A stretch of DNA of 64,000 nt from Perca fluviatilis (taxonomy: Eukaryota; Chordata; Actinopteri; Perciformes; Percidae). The notes beneath the pieces were generated by a model. The model had not been told where the DNA came from, did not search any database, and saw only the letters and a program-made list of their open reading frames with translations. Positions 44,606 through 55,240 of this stretch are shown piece by piece (position 1 is the stretch's first letter; each line of letters starts with the position of its first letter). Position numbers and translations under genes: made by a program. Where the stretch lies: assembly GCF_010015445.1 (NCBI RefSeq), contig NC_053118.1:5349781-5413780 (forward strand), in the 5' to 3' direction.

Positions 44606-45875
44606 AGGGGACCACGCGAAAACCAAAACGTAATGCTAGGAGATAAAAATCAGTAAATATTGAGAAGTGTGAGCTGCAAGGTCTGTGATACATTCCCATT
44701 GCAAATATTTCATTAACATTGATTAACAGGGCAAAACTCTTATATGTTGATTATAGCGCCCACTAATGGCCAATCTTTGCCAAATTTGGTACAAATCCTC
44801 AGAGCAAAATGTGCAAAAATTAACATATTGAACATTATAACTCATAAAGGACAAACTATTAACATTTCTTACACACAGTTGATACATCTTGGATGTAACA
44901 GTATGGATTAATTTCACAAAGACCTGAAAAACTCTGGACATCTAGGCTGGATGCAAAACCTTCTATAAGGGCTAAGAAGACAAACAAAAACATCAGCAGA
45001 AAGGGGCAGCTGTTAGCTTTTAGCTCCAAAAGACCCTAAGTTTCGACTATTTATAATTATTAAGTTATAAAGTTACGAGTCAGAAGTGCCGTTTGGCGTT
45101 GTATACAACATGCTTGACCTCAGAAGTGGTTAAAAGGCCCAAACTGGTATATGTTGACTATAGCGCCCCCTAATGGCCGATCTTCGCCAGATTTGGTAGA
45201 GAGCATCGTAGTGGGATATTGAACAAGCATCTCAAGTTATTTGCTGATAACCTTTAATTTGGCCGAGATGTGATTAAAGTTAGTGTTTAGAAGCTAGCTA
45301 GGAAAATTTGTTTGGTCGTCAAATGCGCATACTTTAACATAGCAACATTCCTTCAATAACTTTTTGTCAGGTCCATCTGGTGATCCTACCTACCAGGTTT
45401 CGTGCAGATTGGTCGCACGGCCTAGGACAAGTTCGAAAAAGATGTGACTCATATACGTGATTCAGTTGGATCCAGTGAACGCGAAGATGTATGGTTTTTG
45501 AATGTCGGGAGTACGGTGTTGGAATTATAGGGCCAAACGCGTTTTTTCTGCTATAGCGCCACCTAGTGGTGGAAGTGGGTCAATTATTGCGACTGAGGTC
45601 CTTGCAGAGTTTTGGACTAGTCCTGAAAATGGCAACCCCCCACCATGTACGGTTTAGGCTGTAGTCGGAGTTCTAGGCGGAGAAGAATAATAATGAAGAA
45701 GAAAAAAAATAAAAACCTTTAGAAAAACAATAGGGTTCCACGCTCCGCTGGAGATGTGAACCGCATTGCCTTGCAACACGTGGTTCCCATGCCCCCTCGG
45801 GCTTGGACCCCTAATAAAAACTTTTAGAAAAACAATAGGGTCCCACAGTTAGCTTTGTAAGACCTTGGGGTAGCT
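44606..45875. repeat. Dispersed repeats with TATAGCGCC blocks
   Basis: TATAGCGCCCACTAATGGCC and TATAGCGCCCCCTAATGGCC at 44752 and 45161, followed by GCGCCACCTAGTGG at 45557 and a tail CCCCTCGGGCTTGGACCCCT near 45792. Related motifs lie at 20.6 kb. No gene. Confidence 0.65.
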
Positions 45876-45966
45876 GTGATATAAGTGCCGTGACGAAATT
45901 CAAACTGTAAATATATTATAGTAATGCCGGCAGCTAGCACGAGCTAGCTACCGGCAAAATCGAGAC

Positions 45967-46363
45967 AAGAACTCTGGCAAGACCAGAGGCGGAGGACTGC
46001 ATTTTTGTGCATAATGAATGGAGTACCAACCGCAGGATCGTTGCCCAGCACTGCTCACCTGACCTGGAAGCCCTGTCTGTAATATACAGGCCATTTTATT
46101 TACCACGAAAACAGCACACTGCTGTCTACATAGCCCTCGATGCTAACGTTAGCACGTTTGGCTCACTGCTAACCATAGTGAACAAACTGCAGCGCGATCA
46201 CCTGGAGGGGATACATATTGTAGCAGGGGACATTAACAAGGCGTCCTTAAAGTCTGTACTCGCCAGCTTTTTCCAGCATGTAGATTGTGCTACTAGAGGG
46301 AAGAACACACTAGACCATGTATACTCTAACATCAAGAAAGCATACAAAACTGCACCTCTCGCT
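45967..46363 (+). pseudogene. L2/Rex-like LINE endonuclease, left part (interrupted)
   Basis: Reading + the frame gives RGGGLCIFVHNEW, CSPDLEALSVIYRPFYLPR, HIVAGDINKASLKSV and TLDHVYSNIKKAYKTAPL, landmarks of the APE-type endonuclease of L2/Rex-like LINEs. It breaks at Pro-Leu and resumes at 55111 with LPHLGQSDHIQLF. This split frame defines the borders of the 8.75-kb insertion. The LINE copy also contains later stops. Confidence 0.88.
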
Positions 46364-46381
46364 TAGCCTCGTGAGACCGTC

Positions 46382-46419
46382 CTGATCTCGCAAGCTCCAG
46401 TTTTCCACTCGCAGATCAG
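46382..46419. repeat. Left subterminal hairpin of the 8.75-kb element
   Basis: CTGATCT at 46382-46388 pairs with AGATCAG at 46413-46419, 18 bp inside the left end. Confidence 0.65.
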
Positions 46420-46540
46420 TCTGGCATCTTGAGGTAGAGAAAATTTGAAGCCATTCGCCAAACGACCGGGCCAATCAGCATTGGTTTTGAGGCGGGTTTA
46501 GGTGTGACGCAACGAGAAACGACTGTTCAGTCTAAACAAC

Positions 46541-48497
46541 ATGGCGGCTTCCACGGACGAGATGAGTGTAACTATTGCGCAAGTTTTGTCCGAATTAGAA
46601 AGTATTCATTCATTGAAAGCAGAGCAAAAAACGGCACTGGAGGCTTTTCTCGGAGGAAAAGATGTTTTTGCTCTTCTCCCGACTGGTTTTGGCAAGAGTT
46701 TGATATATCAACTGGCTCCGCTAGTGAAGAAAATGGGAAAGGTGAAGAATCCCATAATATCGGTAGTGTCTCCGTTGGTTGCCCTGATGAAAGATCAAAT
46801 CAAAGAGGCTGGGAAGCTAGAAGTCTCTGCCACGCAGCTGGGAGGAATGAACGACACAGACATTCTCCACGGCCGATTCCAGTTGGTGTTTGGTAGCCCT
46901 GAATCTTGGTTACTGAACGAGAAATGGAGGAATATGCTTTCTTCAGAAGTGTACCGTGAAAACTTGGTGGGGATTGTCGTTGATGAGGTTCATGTCACAT
47001 ACAAATGGTAAGTTTAAAAACGTTAACGTTTGCTACGTTACCTAACTTAATTGTATGTTAAACGATGGCATTAGAAGAACCACAAGGTCCTTGAAGCCAA
47101 ACTAACGCTAGCTAGCTAACAACTCAGCTAGCTAGCTAACAACAAGTACTATCAATTTGTTCATAAGCAACGTTGGCTTACAGTCACAAAATGATGAAAT
47201 GTTTTTGTATGTTACATAAACCTCTATATTTATGTTGTATGTCAACGCCAAACAACCTATCCATAGTGATAAGCTAGCCAGCGTTAGCTAACTTAACATT
47301 GCCCTTGCTGTAAATGCTCCTATGCATGTTTTTTAACCTTTACTCAGTAAGACTTATTGTTGGATCTCGTTTTCTGTCAACCAGGGGAGAGGGTGCAAAA
47401 GGGGAGGCTGCCTTCAGGGAGAGCTTTTCTAGGCTGGGAGAACTCCGATCCATTGCCAAAGAAGGTGAGCTAGTTAAAATGGTTATTGGGGGCCAAAGCA
47501 GTGAAGCTCTGTAGTCATCCGTCGTGTTTCTACCTTTTCTTATGTGTGTTTGCCTTTTTGTCTTTCCGGTACACCAGTGTTAGCGTTGACAGCATCTGCG
47601 GATACAAAGAACAGACGCCGGGTGACCAAGCTGCTGCATATGGAGAATGCAACTAAAGTGACTGTGAGCCCAAACAGGACAAACATCAGACTTGGACTGA
47701 CACAGGTTCCTTTCAATGACTTCAGCTGCATGGACTGGGTATTGAAGGAGGTCAAAGATAAGGCACTGTCAATGTCCCCCATCATTATTTATTGCAAATC
47801 ACTGAAGTCAGTAGGAAAGGTGTTCAGCTATATTAAAGCAGAACTTGGTGAAGATGCTTGGATTGAACGGGACCAGGATCATAAGGCTGAAAACCTTCTG
47901 ATAGGAATGTTTCATAGTAAGACACTCACACATCATAAACAACGAGTGCTGGCATCGTTTAATGGAGAGGGGAGCTGCAGAGTTGTAGCAACAACAGCTC
48001 TCGGGATGGGCTTGAATTTTTCACTCTATATGTTCATGTGCATCTGATGTTTGTGGAGAGCCTATTCTTAAACATGAGTTGTTAGAACCAGATGTTTTCA
48101 TTGATCTGAAATGTAGAGCGGTAACAGAAGATGATAAAACCTTAGTCCGGGATATGTTGGAGGAATACAGGAGCTCTTTAGTTAACGACACTGCTCGTCT
48201 CTTCACTAGCAGGTCAGCCTGTACGGGATTTAGCACTGAACTTATTGAGGCAGTGGTAGAACACAGCAAACACATATTTGACTTGGCTTACATTAATACC
48301 TTCCAGTATTCAGAGCACGACATGCAAGAGAAATTTTACTAGTAATTAGTGAGGTTTTTGGTGATATTGAGTTGGATATAGAGCCTACTTCCCACAAGGA
48401 CTGCTTCACAGAGCCAGACATTGACTACACAGGTTATTTTGATGATAAGGATGAGGACTCAAGTGAGATGGGAACCCAACACAGCAGCACAGACTGA
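46541..48497 (+). pseudogene. RecQ-like DNA helicase of the 8.75-kb element, disabled
   Basis: Exons are 46541-47007, 47385-47464 and 47578-48497, with consensus GT/AG junctions whose phases agree. The start AACATGGCGG is a good Kozak site. Motifs in order: motif 0 region (LKAEQKTALEAFL), Walker A LLPTGFGKSLIYQ, SPLVALMKDQ, motif II VVDEVH (DEVH for DEAH), KWGEGAKG in place of the aromatic loop, motif III LALTASA, motif IV IIIYCKS, motif V VVATTALGMGLNF. Motif VI (QxxGRxxR) and the zinc region expected next are gone: at about 48020-48034 the frame changes and jumps to CASDVCGEP. A second frameshift near 48318 separates it from the acidic tail (EVFGDIELD), ending TGA 48495-48497. RecQ enzymes unwind DNA 3'-5'. 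This copy cannot couple ATP hydrolysis normally. Confidence 0.85.
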
Positions 48498-48748
48498 CTA
48501 TCACCACCATTCAGGTGCGGGCCATTAGTGTCTCTTACAACAACTCAGAATATTACTCAACCTGAACTCAACCTAGGTTGTGCTCTTGTGTTTTGTAAAG
48601 ATTTTAAATTACTTTGCCATGTACAGTTTCTTGAACCAATGTAATTGATTAAAGCTGAGTGTCACTGTTGCTCCAAACTGTTTGTTTTCACCTGTTAAAA
48701 TAGATTGATTGATACTTGCATCATTGTGAAACAAAGTTACTATGTGAT

Positions 48749-48779
48749 AATAAAACAATAACACATGGTACCTTTTATT
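48749..48779. terminator. Back-to-back polyadenylation signals of the two convergent genes
   Basis: AATAAA on + at 48749-48754 serves the helicase; TTTATT at 48774-48779 is AATAAA on minus for the DUF6589 gene. The signals are 20 bp apart, so the two 3' ends are tail to tail and probably overlap. Confidence 0.6.
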
Positions 48780-50315
48780 TCTCCTTTTTAATTTAAGTTT
48801 CAGAAGTGATAGAGGTAGTCAACGTGCAAGTTTACAAAGTTTTCAAATGGGTAGGTTCCTCCACTCTTTCAATTTGGACCACATCCCTTCCCATTCCAGA
48901 ACCTGTTCCAGGTGAGACTGTGAGCCAAGTGAGGGGAGAGCGTGGCGTTGACCTGCATGGTCAGTAGGAGTGTGCTGTAGGCATATTGGGTATGTCCGTA
49001 GGCCTTATAGAACAAGAGTGCTACAGTATACAACTTCAACAACCTCTCTCCATCTCCCTCCACTGCATCCTGCATGTTGGACAGAAACAAGCCAAAGCAG
49101 AGTCTTGCTTCTGTGTGTTCTTTTTTGTGGTGCCTTGAACCTGTCCTGGCTGTATCTGGCACAGACACTGAAGCTGCAGCGAAACCATGTTGTTTCCTCT
49201 CATGGTTCTCCCTTACATTCCAGTACTTGTAGACCACCTTGCAACCTGGCATGCGGCATGGGAGCTCCTGTCCCTTTAGAGGCTGTTCGCTGGCAGCGTC
49301 TCTGGCACCGGTTAAAATGTCAGCAGAGTCTGGAAACACACCAAATCTGTCCACAACTTGGGACACAATGTCATGCAGCCAGCTCCTTCTCACCTCCAGT
49401 GAACCAGTCTGGATGTGTTCGGGGATGAAGCCTTCTGGGACATCTGTTGAGACATACAAAAAAGTAATGATGATAAATACATATTTTTGGAGGCAGCAGA
49501 CATGACAAAAATGAGAATTTGAAATATTACATTTAAATAAATGATTAAATTGCTTCAGAAAAAAATATAGTGACCAGTCAGTGGTAGTCAGTGTATAACC
49601 ATGATTGTGCTCAACTGTTTAACCCATTTAAGCGTTGTCATTTTACCATTAAGGCCGGGAAAGCGTTGGTCATTTTGTAGGATTAGTTTTTACTATTTTC
49701 TGAGTTTTCAGGTTTTACAGACATTTTTGGTAGGCATTTTAGGCCTAAATGGGTTTAGTGATGACAATAACTGGATAAACTGAGGTCCACACAGCAGTTC
49801 TTTTAGAAGAACTCGTACCTGCAAAATCCTTCAGTCCAAAATGCTCCATCGCAGCAGCCAGGAAGAGAGCAGCAGTGTCCTTCTGCACAAACTCTTTGTG
49901 CATTGAATGCAGTATGTGGGCCTTGTTTTGCATTGCTGCTCCTGTAAAAAGAAAAAGATTGCGTGTGAATTTTTTTTATTTTTGGAGCGGACTCATGCCA
50001 AATTCATGGTGGCAGGTCTTCATCTCCACTCACAGTACACAAGTACGTTCTCACCAAAACAAGTACCAAGCCTTAATTCATGGTGGCTGGAGTTCATCTG
50101 CACAAAGTATAACCCTGAAAAACATAATTTAAAAAAGGTAGTTAGAAATGGCCCGACAATGCCGACACAAAAACCAGTATGCAGAATATGCGTACGTACA
50201 AAACACACATACCAAGAAGAACAAATAAGACCACAGAGAAAAATGTCCAAATCACTACAAAATGACTTTTTTTTTCATGGTGTCATTCATGATGACCTCA
50301 GCCTGTTCATGTTAG

Positions 50316-50360
50316 AAAGCAGTGTCTCATGATCTGAAAGAGATCATGAGACACTGCTTT
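50316..50360. repeat. Perfect 20-bp-stem hairpin in the DUF6589 gene
   Basis: AAAGCAGTGTCTCATGATCT (50316-50335) and its exact reverse complement (50341-50360) with a 5-base loop. It lies in the interval where an exon of the DUF6589 gene is expected. Confidence 0.95.
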
Positions 50361-53259
50361 GAAGAAGACCTTGTGATATATCTAAAGGCATAGATAAACA
50401 TGAATGAAAAGACGGAGTGCTACAGCAATAGGCTACTGGCAAATGGTGCTTGCACACCTGATTAACCACTTCATCCAATAGTATGGCACAGAAAATAAAG
50501 ATGGTCACCAAACTTCAAGGCTGATATACAAGGCTGGGATGGCAAGGCAGCTATATTGCCTCCCTGGGCTCTTCCTAGACAGGGTACATGTGCAGTAAAG
50601 ATCTACGCTGCACATGCAAAAAGGGCTCATTAGATTGCGTGAGACCATTGAATGGAGGGGTGCTTGTTTACTTTCACATGAGCTCACAGTCCACCCTCTG
50701 ATCGCGCTGCCTGTGTGTGCGCTAAACCTTTTCCTTACCTGTGTGGATCTTTACTGCACATGTACACTGTCAAGGAAGAGCCCAAGCAATATGGCCGCAT
50801 CACCATCCCAGCCCTGTGAACAGCTATTGGCTGTTAATACACTACTGTCTTGGTTAAAGTTTGAGGTCAAACATTTAACTTCACTCACCTCAAACAAGTT
50901 TCAGATTGCATGCCAATCCTCAAACTTGAAAACAAGCCCTTCAAGTCGGTCCTCCACACTTTCCCCTTCAGCAAAGGTCCACTGAAGGTTCCTACTGTTC
51001 CCCTCCGTCAGCCGGTCACCGCCGACTAGAATGCTCTCCAGTCCATCTGGGCCTTTTGGAGTATACCTACATGACACATATGTAGATTTACATGCTTTAT
51101 CAATACACTTCCCTTCAGACCAAGCTGAAGGCATTTCTCCTATCCAGTGCCAAATGCCCATTGTGAAATTTGCCCAAAAGTGAAATTTCCCACCGCTGCC
51201 TTAGTTCACACTTACTCTTTCTGGATGTGCTGTAGAACATCCACCAAGTCTCCAGATTTGTTTTCATCCTTGAAAATAATTCCAAGAGTGTACTATAAAG
51301 ACAGAATGCATGGATTGTAGTGACAAAGGTTTGTGTTTAAAAAAACATACCTGTACATTAGTGACTTCTTAAGCAACAAAGTTACATGAATGTCCAACAC
51401 ACAATACAGTGTATTTCATAAATACTTACATGGGTGGAGACCTCTGACATGATCTTTGAAAACTTGTGAGGGATGTGACGAACCATGACTGTGGAGAAGG
51501 GCTTGAAGGCATCTAAGTGCTGTGCGAGGATCCGGCTGCCCAGGACTACATATTCACAACGCATATGGGCTTGGGTTTCAGGGCCAGGGAGGGAGTCCCC
51601 AATGTCGTACTCCATGATTGGCTGAGTGGGCTTGTCCTTGCTGAGATGATGTGAAGGCACTCTGTCTTCGACCGCAAGGTGGTGGATCCAGTGAAGTGAC
51701 TTGTTCCCTCGGACGACAGACTGGTGGTGTGTGCGAACAAAAAAGTCTAGATTGTCAAATATAATAGCATATGTAGGTGGTGGAGTTGACCATGTTGGTG
51801 ATGCTTCTACTGGCAAAACTCCAACACCCAGATGTGTCATTTCCTCATCCGTCAGTGAACTGAAGGTGAACACAGGTGTGCCATCGGCAGGCCCCTGGTC
51901 AGTCTGCAGATCCGTCTGTAAAGTACTGGTGGTGGAGCCAGTAGCTCCCTGTGTGGCAATGGTGCCATCTGAAGTGCCTTGAGTAGTTTCATCTGTAGAG
52001 AAACAAAGAAAAAAGAAATCAACACAATGGATAAGTGGGCTACACAAGTTAGCATTGAGCGCTGACACATTAATACCCTAAATGCATTAATAAGATCACT
52101 GACAATTGTCATGGATAGAGCAATTTGGCAACATTATTGGCTGGTCCCTCTCACCTGTTAAGATGCACTGCTCCATGCTTTGCGTAGCTGTGTCCAGGTC
52201 CATCGTGTCACTTAGTGCTCTTGTTGCATTAGCTCCCTCTGCATCCATATCCCTGTGTGTGTTTTCCGCTCCTGGAATAGCACGTCCTTCATCCGCATCC
52301 ATGCCTCCATGTTCCTTTTGGGAGTTAAGGAAGACTTCGTAGCCTACTTTCAGTAGCTTTAAGTCTTCGCCGCAGGTCGTTGCTAACTGCTTTTGTTTTC
52401 CAACAGCATGAATGTGTGTGGTGGTTATGCCCAGTTTGCTTAACCTTTTGTAAACTGCTTTTTTCGCCCCACCATACTGAAGCACACTGTTCACATAGTA
52501 GGCAAAGGCTGACAAGTGTGGTTCCCTTCCCTTCAAGGCAGCAGAAGCACAAGTGGGATAGGGAGATCCTTTGGTGATTTGCGAAAACATGGAAAATGTG
52601 AGTGGTGCCATAGACTCGAGATCTGACTGCAAGTTTGCAAAAGAAAATGCCTTCAAATCATCAGCTGATGTCCGCCAAAGCATGAAACCCTTGAGTGGGT
52701 TACAAAGGAACTTGATCTCATCCTCGATGACTTGAAGGATGTCTTGCTTAAGTGGTTCTAAGAGTTCTTTGTGTTTGACTATCTGATTGGCAGCCCATCT
52801 CCAATTCTGCTTTGCAATGTTTTCCACAATGCCTGCTGTGTTTGCTTGACATACAATTCTGTCACCCTTTGGATGTGATGGGTAGTGAATAATAACCTGA
52901 AACACAAACCAAAGGGTTCATTAGTAAACAACTAGTATACTCAGATTCATAAAATTAGGAATATGTTATCCTGGGGAGCCAAATCCTGATACAGCACCTA
53001 GATGCATCAAGCCTTTAGCAACAATGTAGCTAAATTCCCGAGATAAAGATGTTCTCACAAGGCAACCATGTTCATTACAGATCAGGCAGTTTACACTTTT
53101 TTAATTACAGCCAATCTATACACTATAAAGATAAGATACTGGTGTGGGTGATTTGTGTATGTCATATGGATATAAATATCGGGGGCGTGTATATGCTATA
53201 GCTATAATAAATAATAAAAACATGGGGGTAAACAATCAAGGCTGAAGATTCTCTGAACT

Positions 53260-54210
53260 CAGTTCAGTTTAAGTTAAGTTTTATTTTTGTCATTGCTACA
53301 TCATAACAACGAAATATTTTTAGAGCAAAAACAAACACAGGCATATAATTTTAAACTGTTCACCCGTTTGCCTTATCTATATATGTCCCCATGAAAAGAA
53401 TTTACCCATGACTTTGTACCTAATTTAATTTAACTCCCTATAAATACCCCTAGAATGACTTTTTACCTAAGTTAACTTCCCATAAATCCCTCTAGAAAAA
53501 CCCCATAAAGTGCTATGCCCATTAAAGTGCATGGTGCAATCGATAAATCGTTGTAGTGTTTTTGAAGCAATGCAATGTCCAGGTCACAGGTATTGATGAT
53601 GTATGGGCAGAGACATTATGTCACAAAGGGATGTCCGATGGGGAATGGGGGGGGTAGTATGTCCATTAAGCAAACTGACTGCATGGGGGTAAAGACTGTT
53701 GGCCAGCCTGCTGGTTTTGGCCCTGATGGACCTATATCTTCTCCCTGAAGGCAGCAGTTGAAAGAGGTGATGGGCTGGATGTAAATGGTCCTGGAGGATG
53801 TTCTTCACTCGTTTCATGCAGGTGTACACAGTTGGAATGTCTGGGAGGACGACCCCAATGATCTCAGCAGCTCTCACCACTCTGTGTAGGGCGTCCTTCT
53901 CTGCTCTTGTGCAGGCAGCAAACCATACCAGTAACCCGTAGGTCAACACACTCTCCACTGCACAGTGGTAAAAGTTGACCATGAGTCTCTGGGGCAGTTT
54001 TTCCCACCTTAGCTTCCTAAGGACGAAGAGGCGCTGTTGGGCCATCGCTGTGGCAGAGGCGATGGTTTTCCCCCACGACAAATCCTCCGTCACAGTTACA
54101 CCTAAGAACTTAAAACTAGAGACCCTCTCCACCACCTCATTACCAATGAGGAGGTGGAGAATGGGGAATAGGGAATGGGGTTTGATGTTCTCCAGGATCA
54201 TCTTTTTTTA
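53260..54210 (-). pseudogene. L2/Rex-like LINE RT C-terminus inserted in intron 1 of the DUF6589 gene
   Basis: From 54201 downward: VSSFKFLGVTVTEDLSW, AMAQQRLFVLRKLRWEKLP, VWFAACTRAEKDALHRVVRA and LLPSGRRYRSIRAKTSRL, typical C-terminal LINE sequence, then a 3' tail with TTTATTTTTGTCATTGCTAC at 53280. It is a 5'-truncated copy, younger than the host element and on the same strand as the gene. Confidence 0.85.
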
Positions 54211-54962
54211 GTCATTTGGGATCCTAGTAGTTACATTTCCTGCCCGTGTACTAGGCCTAACGTTAAATCAGTCATTTCAGCACTTTGATATGTCAATGTC
54301 ACAATAACAGACTTAACCAAATACAAGTTATGTTTCACATTTAATTGAAATTACCTCTGTCAAACTTTGCCGTGCCGTCTTTGGGATTACATTCTCTGTA
54401 GTCGGCCTAGAGTATTTTGGAGCTGGAGGCGCTGTTGGTATTGGGGGTTGGGGACACGTCATAGAAGGGGTCGGCACTCTGTCCCGTTTTTCTGAGCGTT
54501 TCTTGCCTACGGTTGACGATACGGCACTTGCCTGTAACGTGACGGTTGAAGTTGATGCTTCTGCTGGGCTTGTTTCTTTCTCTGCTTCTTGCCATCTTCT
54601 AAAAACGTCTAAGTCATTCTCTAGTCTACCAAGCAAGCAGAAGCAACGCATGGAAATCCGACCAGATCTAGACACATTTTCAGACAGCGGTAGCCCTAAT
54701 TCTGTTAGCCGCTCGCTAATGCTTTTTTCTCTAGGATCCTTCGTTTGGAATATGAAACGGGAACCTGTAATGGTGCCTTTTATTCGTAAATTCTTGTTAC
54801 ACAAACGGCAAAGATCCTTTAACGACATGTTGTTTACTTGTTGAGCTAACGAACTATGCTTTGCCTGCAGCAGCACGGGTAGCCGGCTTGTGGTTGTATT
54901 TTAATCGTCGCTCTGTTAGTACGTCATACGCTTCGTTGATCTGATTGGTTGATTTGGCACGT

Positions 54963-54989
54963 CTATCACCAACATAGGTGGTGATAGAC
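54963..54989. repeat. Subterminal hairpin near the right end of the 8.75-kb element
   Basis: TCTATCACC and GGTGATAGA form a 9-bp stem with a 9-base loop. Confidence 0.75.
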
Positions 54990-55056
54990 AGATGGTTTAT
55001 CCAATCAGCTAACCAGGATTTTCGCCCCTTCCCAAAAGTTCTCCAACGGAAAGTTC

Positions 55057-55097
55057 CCAGATGGACATGCTGAGCAAATGCGAAGCAGTCCATCTGG
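55057..55097. repeat. Right subterminal hairpin of the 8.75-kb element
   Basis: CCAGATGGAC (55057-55066) pairs exactly with GTCCATCTGG (55088-55097), 13 bp inside the right end. Confidence 0.8.
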
Positions 55098-55110
55098 CGG
55101 AGTCAGGTTA

Positions 55111-55240
55111 CCTCTCCCTCACCTGGGCCAGTCAGATCACATCCAACTATTCCTGATCCCAGCATAAATCCCAGTCAGAAGGACTATCAAAACCTGGCCT
55201 GACACTGCCCTGTCCCAGCTCCAGGACTGCTTCCAATAAG
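55111..55240 (+). pseudogene. L2/Rex-like LINE endonuclease, right part
   Basis: Starts PLPHLGQSDHIQLFLIPA, then a stop and KTWPDTALSQLQDCF. It is the direct continuation of the frame broken at 46363. Confidence 0.85.

Larger units (their letters stand above)
48869..54828 (-). pseudogene. DUF6589-type protein with ZAD-like and C2H2-like motifs, disabled
   Basis: Exons in reading order: 54828-54355, 52896-52155, 51992-51430, 51292-51216, 51066-50889, 49941-49819, 49443-48869. Junctions have GT/AG and consistent phases except between the fifth and sixth, where an exon is missing or decayed. Exon 1 has CRLCNK and RCFCLLGRLENDLDVFRRW, a ZAD-like cysteine layout. Exon 2 starts VIIHYPSHPKGDRIV. 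Exon 3 has IIFDNLDFFVRTHHQS and exon 5 LVGGDRLTEG and RLEGLVFKFEDWHA, DUF6589 landmarks. Exon 7 has CRMPGCKVVYKYW...HERKQH, a C2H2-like finger, and LSPHLAHSLTWNRFWNGKG. After WHAI a TGA (50901-50903) replaces a probable CGA. The C-terminal end after WNGKG is cut short. An upstream in-frame ATG is at 54876. A transposase role is inferred. Confidence 0.8.
46364..55110. mobile_element. 8.75-kb two-gene DNA transposon (RecQ-like helicase + DUF6589-type protein)
   Basis: The insertion interrupts a LINE reading frame. CCTCTCGCT (46355-46363) and CCTCTCCCT (55111-55119) are the 9-bp target duplication, with one substitution in the left copy. Ends are TAGCCTCGTGAGACC and, inverted, TAACCTGACTCCGCC, so only TARCCT is shared. 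Hairpins lie close to both ends. The two split genes face each other, each starting near one end. An L2-like LINE piece (53584-54201) inserted later in an intron. The 9-bp duplication recalls MULE-type elements, but the protein set is not MULE. I leave the superfamily unassigned. Confidence 0.82.

Noticed and set aside
46541..48497. A host RecQ-family repair gene
   Set aside because: It lies within an insertion with its own target duplication that splits a LINE, carries disabling changes, and faces a DUF6589 gene inside the same borders.
46364..55110. A Helitron
   Set aside because: There is a helicase, but it is RecQ-like and not Rep/Pif1-like, and there is a 9-bp target duplication, which Helitrons do not make.
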